From IMG/VR virus record IMGVR_UViG_3300017917_000802, positions 1-21,580 of that record: DNA of 21,580 bases. One strand, given 5' to 3'. Made by a program: the position numbers and the translations under genes. The notes beneath the pieces were generated by a model. It was given only the letters and a program-made list of their open reading frames with translations. It was not told where the DNA came from and did not search any database. The DNA is from a virus. Of the stretch, positions 20,877 to 21,580 are shown piece after piece (the stretch's first letter is position 1; every line of letters starts with the position of its first letter).

Positions 20877-21580
20877 TTATATAAATTTACCTACGGCTGC
20901 TACTTCATCAGTAGGTACTAATGAATATCCAATTGAGCCTGTGTTGAAAACTGCTAATACTTCTCCACCACCTTCTGTTAAAGAAGTTACGTATGATGAT
21001 GGTATATTTTGTCCGTTTACATAGAACACAAAATTCGAAACGGATGTTGGAGGTAATGTTGAACCACCTGCAAAATCTGGTTGTTTTAAAGAAGATGTTG
21101 TAAATGTTGCTGTATCTGCTGTTACTATAGCTGCTATTCTAGTGATATTAGTATTCAAATAATCAGAATCTACGGAAGCACCACCACCAATATAAGTGTT
21201 ATTATTAGTAATGTTAGTACCACCACCAATAAATGATGTAGATCCAGCTACTTGTGATGCAGCTACTTGAGAAGATGCATTAAATGTTTCATTAACGCCA
21301 CCATCTACAGTTTCTAAACCAAATATAATTTGAGCTGGAGAATAGAACATATCAGTATTAGCCATTTGTTTGTTAATAGTATCTGATACTAAATAACCAT
21401 TTAAAGTCATTGTAAAACTAGTTTTAGCTGCTCTATCTTGGTCTACTTCTATTATTGTAGTAGTAGCAAACGAATCAATTTTAGTTCTAAAATGCCATCT
21501 ATTAAAATCACCCCAATATGAATCAGAAGCAAATTCAATTGCTTCAATTAATTTATTATTTTGTTCTACAAAGTTTGTAA
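20877..21580 (-). CDS. Phage structural protein, C-terminal part (5' end outside window)
   Basis: The frame is open from the window edge, 233 codons, to TAA 20877-20879. An internal Met at 21408-21410 is not the start, since TNFVEQNNKLIEAIEFASDS, YWGDFNRWHFRTKIDSF and EVDQDRAAKTSFTM lie in frame upstream of it. First domain: LNGYLVSDTINKQMANTDMF then SPAQIIFGLETV, resembling a module in baseplate/neck-region structural proteins of aquatic phages (recalled only). Middle: Asn/Gly-rich VDGGVNETF, FIGGGTNITNNNTYIGGGAS. C-terminus: FVFYVNGQNIPSSYVTSL, VFNTGSIGYSLVPTDEVAAV, a beta domain also seen in fibre-associated proteins. It is followed after one base by the 56-residue ORF. Virion role is likely; exact place is unknown. 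Confidence 0.82.
   Translation of the reverse strand, partial: TNFVEQNNKLIEAIEFASDSYWGDFNRWHFRTKIDSFATTTIIEVDQDRAAKTSFTMTLNGYLVSDTINKQMANTDMFYSPAQIIFGLETVDGGVNETFNASSQVAASQVAGSTSFIGGGTNITNNNTYIGGGASVDSDYLNTNITRIAAIVTADTATFTTSSLKQPDFAGGSTLPPTSVSNFVFYVNGQNIPSSYVTSLTEGGGEVLAVFNTGSIGYSLVPTDEVAAVGKFI

Noticed and set aside
1-21580. tRNA, integrase, transposase or attachment-site signals
   Set aside because: No cloverleaf, recombinase motif or flanking direct repeat was noticed; nearly all DNA is accounted for by structural genes.

Overview
This window is a late structural gene block of a tailed phage with a contractile tail. Every supported gene lies on the minus strand, so transcription runs from base 21580 towards base 1. 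The host is not shown directly. Most starts lack a clear Shine-Dalgarno sequence and are preceded by A-rich stretches, the DNA is AT-rich, and the fibre vocabulary (TGSL.VSGS, ASYA, SGSN.FGN, YIDMGIN) is the kind I associate with uncultured aquatic myoviruses. A Bacteroidota host, for example a flavobacterium, is a reasonable but unproven guess.

Layout in transcription order. (1) 21580-20877: C-terminal part of a structural protein that enters from outside the window, followed after one base by a 56-codon fibre-type ORF (20875-20705). (2) 20704-20635: a non-coding gap with an 18-bp perfect palindrome, a second 10-bp palindrome and an AT-rich motif. (3) 20634-17410: a 1074-residue fibre/adhesin with an attachment-like N-terminus and a large non-repetitive C-terminal half. 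(4) 17399-8806: one giant fibre gene split by a single-base frameshift at about 14341. If restored it encodes about 2,864 residues of iterated heptad and beta modules, with a globular domain in the middle and another at the C-terminus. (5) 8748-3339: four smaller fibre genes of 784, 361, 345 and 302 codons. The first three end in peptidase S74 intramolecular chaperone domains with the Ser/Lys dyad; the last has no S74 domain. (6) 3306-1516: six small genes: a DUF7936-like protein, an unknown 64-residue protein, a membrane-anchored Lys/Ala/Pro-rich protein, an unknown 153-residue protein, a Cys-rich putative zinc protein and a coiled-coil protein. (7) 1440-1: the T4 gp18-type tail sheath gene, running off the window.

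The proteins appear to supply tail surface and host-recognition parts. The 1074-residue protein and the giant fibre have N-terminal domains fit for attachment to the virion. The shorter S74 genes look like trimeric fibre tips that self-cleave after folding. The same short modules recur in several genes, so the locus looks like a recombining set of interchangeable fibre parts. No RNA gene, integrase, transposase, CRISPR array or reverse transcriptase was seen.
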